Assembly (NCBI GenBank): GCA_947500435.1
Contig: CANMRV010000001.1
Location: 496,001 to 560,000, forward strand
Length of the DNA stretch: 64,000 nt
Source of the DNA: an uncultured Flavobacteriaceae bacterium
GTDB lineage: Bacteria; Bacteroidota; Bacteroidia; Flavobacteriales; Flavobacteriaceae
Direction of reading: 5' to 3'
Position 1 is the stretch's first letter. Every line of letters starts with the position of its first letter. Under the pieces are notes generated by a model that worked only from the letters and a program-made list of their open reading frames with translations, was not told the DNA's origin and searched no databases. Positions 62,341-64,000 of the stretch are shown here, in pieces. The position numbers and the translations under genes are program-made.

Positions 62341-62799
62341 TTATTTACGTTGAAGTATTAATGCTGAAATTAATGAAATAATTAAACCAAGTATCATAAC
62401 GGTTGCGAACATGACGAATGCCATCATACCACTTCCCCATTCAGGAATAGGTTCGGTATTTCCCTTAGCTTCCATCATGGCAACATATTCTTTAAAAAAG
62501 TCAGGGTTTACAAATGAGGTATAAATAAAATCAGCAATGGCAATGCCGATTGCTGGAAAAAGAGCTATTAAGAACCCTATTCCAATTGCTTTTCCTAGCG
62601 ATACGGTACCATTGTTGACTTTGTCTCGAAAGTGTTTAATACCAAAGAAGATAAAGGATAAAGAGGCAATCATGGTGGCATAACCGATTACCTCCCCTGA
62701 GGACATATCAATATCTTTCATGAACAAAAGCCCAATCAAGAATAGCCCGAAGCCTAAAAGAAATCCGTAAAGACCAAATTTAAAAACTGTATTTTTCAT
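62341..62799 (-). CDS. DUF4199 family membrane protein
   Basis: 152 residues with four hydrophobic helices (about residues 7-27, 38-55, 72-90 and 126-148). The blocks GYATMIASLSFIFFGIKHFR and GKAIGIGFLIALFPAIGIAI match DUF4199 proteins of Bacteroidota. Inner membrane; role unknown. It precedes a membrane-tethered LuxR regulator on the same strand, in the order LuxR gene then DUF4199 gene, with a 104-base gap. Confidence 0.85.
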   Translation of the reverse strand: MKNTVFKFGLYGFLLGFGLFLIGLLFMKDIDMSSGEVIGYATMIASLSFIFFGIKHFRDKVNNGTVSLGKAIGIGFLIALFPAIGIAIADFIYTSFVNPDFFKEYVAMMEAKGNTEPIPEWGSGMMAFVMFATVMILGLIISLISALILQRK

Positions 62800-62903
62800 A
62801 GATTCTAATGTTTTGAATTACAGTGGCTAAACTAGTATTGACAAGCTGAAAAGCAGTCATACTAAAGTACCAAATTCATAGTATTTTGGTCGAAAATGTC
62901 TAT

Positions 62904-63314
62904 TTAGATGATATTTAATTCTTTGGCAATTTGAATGGCGTGGGTCCTCCTTTTAGCATCCAATTTCACTAAGACATTAGAGACATGGGTCTTTATCGTA
63001 CTTTCCGAAAGGAAAAGTTTTTCAGCTATTTCTTTATTGGATAATCCTGCGGCAACTTCCTTCAGAACTTCATATTCTCTTTTACTTAACTCAAGTTCAT
63101 CAACTTTTTTGAAGTCAATTTCTGTTGTCGGATATTGTTTTTTATGAAGACTTTTTTTGTTGAGATAGACACCCACACCAAAAAATACCAGAGCTATTAT
63201 GGCTATAACAAATTCTATTGAAGCATTTCCTCGAATTAGGGAATACGTGCTAATTTGAAACAATAGTAGTAGCGCTAAAATAAGCAGGCCAAAGATGACA
63301 ACGGTCTTCTTCAT
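62904..63314 (-). CDS. LuxR-type HTH regulator with two N-terminal membrane helices
   Basis: 136 residues. Two hydrophobic segments (about residues 4-22 and 33-50) are followed by a linker and a LuxR/GerE HTH domain (LSKREYEVLKEVAAGLSNKE, LFLSESTIKTHVSNVLVKL). There is no receiver or ligand domain, so the membrane part itself may sense a signal, or another protein may. It is close to the DUF4199 gene, a possible target. Its start is 9 bases downstream of the stop of the dehydrogenase gene. Confidence 0.85.
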   Translation of the reverse strand: MKKTVVIFGLLILALLLLFQISTYSLIRGNASIEFVIAIIALVFFGVGVYLNKKSLHKKQYPTTEIDFKKVDELELSKREYEVLKEVAAGLSNKEIAEKLFLSESTIKTHVSNVLVKLDAKRRTHAIQIAKELNII

Positions 63315-63323
63315 TCACTAAAG

Positions 63324-64000
63324 TTAGCAAAACTTTGTCTTGATTTTATCCACAACGGTTTGGGCGAGTTTGATTTTACTTTCTACTGTCCAACCGGCAA
63401 CATGCGGAGAGAGAATTACATTTTCTGAATCAATGAGATATTGAAATGCTGCAGGTATTTGTGCATCTACGAACATATTTTCGAAGGATGATTTTTCATA
63501 TTCGAGTACATCTAAGCCAGCACCTAGAATTTTCTTTGAATTCAATGCGGATACCAGATCTTCAGTAACAACACACTTTCCGCGAGCTGTATTAATTAGC
63601 CAAAACGGATGATTGAATTTGTCGATGAATTCGGAATTTATCATTCCCGTTGTGGTATCTGTTTGAGGTACATGGAGGCTGATAACATCAGAACGTTGTT
63701 GTAGTTCCATGATACCTACTTGACGCGCATTTTCATCTTCTACACCACCTTGAATATCATAGCAAATAACTTCCGCCACATCAAAGCCTTTTAGTTTTTT
63801 GGCAAAGGCTTTACCCATATTTCCGTAGCCTATGATTCCGACTATTTTGCCCTCCAATTCCATTCCGCGGTTGCCTTCTCGGTCCCATTTTCCTGACCGG
63901 ACTTCTCTATCGGCAGTATGTAACTTGTTGAAAAGGGATAATAACATTCCCAATGCATGTTCACCTACAGCATTTCGATTTCCTTCAGGAGCAGCGGCTA
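63324..64000 (-). CDS. D-2-hydroxyacid dehydrogenase (phosphoglycerate dehydrogenase-like), C-terminal part
   Basis: The 5' end is beyond the window; the open frame continues to its last base with AAAPEGNRNAVGEHALGML, a segment typical of this family. The NAD-binding motif GIIGYGNMGK, catalytic Arg in NTARG, Glu in the LDVLEYE region, and catalytic His in LSPHVAGWT are visible. It oxidises or reduces a 2-hydroxy acid with NAD; SerA or a glyoxylate/hydroxypyruvate reductase are options. It lies 9 bases upstream of the LuxR gene. Confidence 0.92.
   Translation of the reverse strand, partial: AAAPEGNRNAVGEHALGMLLSLFNKLHTADREVRSGKWDREGNRGMELEGKIVGIIGYGNMGKAFAKKLKGFDVAEVICYDIQGGVEDENARQVGIMELQQRSDVISLHVPQTDTTTGMINSEFIDKFNHPFWLINTARGKCVVTEDLVSALNSKKILGAGLDVLEYEKSSFENMFVDAQIPAAFQYLIDSENVILSPHVAGWTVESKIKLAQTVVDKIKTKFC

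Overview
This 64 kb window comes from a flavobacterium (Bacteroidota, Flavobacteriaceae, probably marine). Evidence: an AT-rich genome; no Shine-Dalgarno sequences but several TAnnTTTG-type -7 boxes; a SusC/SusD pair; a type IX secretion (T9SS) C-terminal sorting domain; Tex, Mfd, MetG and OlsF proteins of flavobacterial type; and a flexirubin-type pigment locus. No rRNA, tRNA, CRISPR array, prophage or insertion sequence was seen. Both ends cut a gene: an ABC permease on the left and a D-2-hydroxyacid dehydrogenase on the right.

Region 1 (1-14.0 kb) is most of a flexirubin (aryl polyene-dialkylresorcinol ester) cluster, nearly all on the minus strand and tightly packed. It runs from a tyrosine ammonia-lyase-like enzyme (starter p-coumarate) through a WG-repeat secreted protein, FabG-like reductase, ketosynthase, ACP, LpxL-like acyltransferase, DarA, DarB, two hotdog proteins, a small conserved protein and a BtrH-like acyltransferase to an ABC exporter. 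A divergent flavin-dependent halogenase-like oxidoreductase and two paralogous secreted proteins flank it. The cluster continues beyond the left edge.

Region 2 (14.0-31.6 kb) is a carbohydrate-uptake locus: serine hydrolase, GntR-type regulator, SusC, SusD, a 14-loop VCBS/ASPIC-UnbV lipoprotein, a heptaheme cytochrome c, a GH36-type alpha-galactosidase, a VOC protein, a sugar O-acetyltransferase and a sodium/solute symporter. An identical 18-base element sits just after a -7 box upstream of both susC and the GH36 gene, and each copy is followed about 60-80 bases later by a terminator-like hairpin. This looks like a shared operator plus attenuator design.

Region 3 (31.6-58.1 kb) is mostly housekeeping: PAP2 phosphatase, histone-deacetylase-like amidohydrolase, Tex, MetG, a DUF1501/DUF1800 pair, a YraN gene that seems to start at ACG, an orphan ACT-domain protein, a TlpA-like thioredoxin, three tandem TerB-like proteins, Mfd, a TspO-like protein, PdeM with its DEXH helicase, a fourth TerB-like protein, fructose-1,6-bisphosphatase, a GNAT protein, aspartate kinase and a bifunctional OlsF-type acyltransferase. 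metG carries a palindromic dispersed repeat inside its reading frame.

Region 4 (58.1-64 kb) holds an arsenic operon (arsR, DUF6428, an unknown His-rich membrane protein, an ArsN-like acetyltransferase, arsC) in which three consecutive proteins end in Cys-Cys and no known efflux pump is present. Small stress or hypothetical genes follow (LEA-like/DUF4870, VOC, DUF1801, DUF4199, membrane-tethered LuxR). Several REP-like repeats lie between genes.
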